From NCBI RefSeq assembly GCF_008838325.1, contig NZ_CP042829.1:2418001-2482000 (forward strand): 64,000 bases of DNA, written 5' to 3'. The notes below the pieces were generated by a model. The model was not told the DNA's origin. It did not search any database and saw only the letters and a program-made list of their open reading frames with translations. Of the stretch, positions 63,099-64,000 are shown piece by piece. Position 1 is the stretch's first letter, and each line of letters begins with the position of its first letter. The translations under genes and the position numbers were made by a program. This DNA is from Tepidiforma bonchosmolovskayae (GTDB lineage Bacteria > Chloroflexota > Dehalococcoidia > Tepidiformales > Tepidiformaceae).

Positions 63099-63890
63099 AT
63101 GACTGCTTCACTCCCGCCCTTCGATTTCGCCCGCTTTCAGTCCCTGCTGACCACGACGCTCATCGGCCGGCCGCTCGTCTACCGCCCCGTCGTCGGCTCG
63201 ACCATGGACCTTGCCCGCCGCGAGGCCGCCGAAGGCGCCGTACACGGCACCGCCGTCTTCGCCGAAGAGCAGACCGCCGGCCGCGGCCGGCGCGGCCGCA
63301 CCTTCTTCAGCCCCGCCGGCGCGAACATCTACGTCACCTTCATCCTCCGCTGCAGCCTCGAACTCCACCGGACCCTCCCGGTCCGCGTCCCGGTCGCGGT
63401 GGCGGAAGCCCTCGCCGCGGTCGTACCCGAAGCGGCGATCAAATGGCCGAACGACATCTGGGTCGGCGGCCTCAAGGTCTGTGGCATGCTCATCGACGGC
63501 GAGCTCGAAGCGGAGGGCCCCGTTGCGTTCCCCGGGATCGGCATCAACGTAAACTTTGACCCCTCGACAGCCCAGCCCGACCTCCAGCGTATTGCTACGT
63601 CGCTCGCCGCCGTCCTCGGCCGGCCGGTCGACCGTGAGGCGCTGTTCGCCCGCCTCTGCAACGAACTCGAACGGACCCTTGCAGCGCCCGCCGCTGACGT
63701 CCTCGCCCGCTACCGGGAGCGCAACCTCGTTCTCGGCCGGCGCGTTCATGTCAGCCCCGTCGGCGGAGCCCCATTCGAGGCCCTTGCCGTCGACCTCGAC
63801 GACGCTGGCGCACTGGTCGTCGAGCGCGACTCAGGTGTCCGCGAGACCGTCACCGCCGCCGATGTCACCGTGCGGCCGGTCGCGACATGA
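63099..63890 (+). CDS. birA: Biotin-[acetyl-CoA-carboxylase] ligase (monofunctional)
   Basis: The 263-residue ligase activates biotin to biotinyl-AMP and attaches it to carrier proteins. Core motifs are V-G-S-T-M-D, E-E-Q-T-A-G-R-G-R-R-G-R and K-W-P-N-D-I-W-V-G-G-L-K-V-C-G-M-L. It lacks the N-terminal HTH of E. coli BirA, so it is not itself a repressor. A leader with a terminator precedes it. The C-terminal SH3-like domain is present. Confidence 0.93.
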   Translation: MTASLPPFDFARFQSLLTTTLIGRPLVYRPVVGSTMDLARREAAEGAVHGTAVFAEEQTAGRGRRGRTFFSPAGANIYVTFILRCSLELHRTLPVRVPVAVAEALAAVVPEAAIKWPNDIWVGGLKVCGMLIDGELEAEGPVAFPGIGINVNFDPSTAQPDLQRIATSLAAVLGRPVDREALFARLCNELERTLAAPAADVLARYRERNLVLGRRVHVSPVGGAPFEALAVDLDDAGALVVERDSGVRETVTAADVTVRPVAT

Positions 63891-63909
63891 TCCGTTCGCC
63901 GCAGTGATT

Positions 63910-63915
63910 TATCGT
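63910..63915 (+). promoter_or_regulatory. Leaderless-type -10 element of hisE
   Basis: TATCGT, then 6 bases, then the GTG at 63922. Confidence 0.5.
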
Positions 63916-63921
63916 GACGCT

Positions 63922-64000
63922 GTGACATTCGAGGAGATCGTCGCCCTCGCCGTCAGCCGCAAGCGCGAGATGCCCGAAGGATCCGGCACCGCCGCACTCC
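63922..64000 (+). CDS. hisE: Phosphoribosyl-ATP diphosphatase, N-terminal fragment
   Basis: Only 26 codons are in the window. V-T-F-E-E-I-V-A-L-A-V-S-R-K-R-E-M-P-E-G-S-G-T matches the start of HisE, whose R-x-x-x-x-P-E-G-S-[YG]-T motif precedes the MazG-type active site. HisE hydrolyses phosphoribosyl-ATP in histidine synthesis. The GTG follows TATCGT by 6 bases. The fragment is short, so the call is tentative. Confidence 0.65.
   Translation, partial: MTFEEIVALAVSRKREMPEGSGTAAL

Overview
The window is one contiguous stretch of a GC-rich bacterial chromosome with compact gene packing, many 1-4 base gene overlaps and no insertion sequences, CRISPR arrays or rRNA. Gene content points to Chloroflexota, possibly a Dehalococcoidia/Tepidiforma-like thermophile: a Gram-positive-type LexA box (GAAC-N4-GTTC) at recA, a PBP with two FHA proteins, DUF3048, DUF3090, DUF1385 and DUF6504 proteins, F420 genes, and widespread leaderless promoters. 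This assignment is an inference; an actinobacterial or other GC-rich lineage cannot be excluded by reading alone.

Layout. 0-3.5 kb: envelope gene fragment, GNAT enzyme, a small duplicated-motif protein, glyQS and yggU. 3.5-9.2 kb: recA-recX, an acyl-CoA dehydrogenase, then PBP/FHA/FHA. 9.2-16.5 kb: M1 aminopeptidase, peroxiredoxin, phosphofructokinase, DUF3048 protein, small HTH protein and a hydroxyacid dehydrogenase. 16.5-24.3 kb: methyltransferase, HAD phosphatase, flavoprotein, an SOS-controlled inactive Y-family polymerase (ImuB-like) with DUF6504, DUF1385, L31, L27, L21 and ftsH. 24.6-29.9 kb: F420 genes npdG and cofE, a secreted intradiol dioxygenase under a 22-bp palindrome, a PIN toxin-antitoxin pair, dut-fluC and rplS. 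30-36.8 kb: MFS exporter, enoyl-CoA hydratase, tRNA-Gln beside gltX, rluD, lspA and a molybdopterin oxidoreductase. 36.8-40.8 kb is an accessory island, locally AT-rich, with exported or membrane proteins of unknown function and two copies of a LuxR-type HTH mini-gene inside a 284-bp direct repeat. 40.8-49.3 kb: cupredoxin, fakA, rpmB, two hydrolases, a sirtuin, glpD, glpK and DUF3090. 49.5-56.7 kb: a WYL regulator frame-fused to an M24 peptidase, an S9 peptidase, a formyltransferase-like enzyme and an N-acetylglutamate-synthase-like gene behind a putative arginine leader peptide. 56.8-64 kb: VTT membrane protein, epoxide-hydrolase-like enzyme, the core run cdsA-uppS-frr-pyrH-tsf-rpsB, a structured leader with a 19-residue ORF and a terminator, birA and the start of hisE.

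The best candidates for undescribed biology are two short translated leaders (54.9-55.06 kb and 62.9-63.08 kb). Others are the repeated LuxR-HTH cassettes in the island, the WYL/M24 fusion with the remnant of a lost regulator C-terminus, and the consistent TANNNT-N6-8-start-codon promoter architecture that implies leaderless transcription of many genes here.
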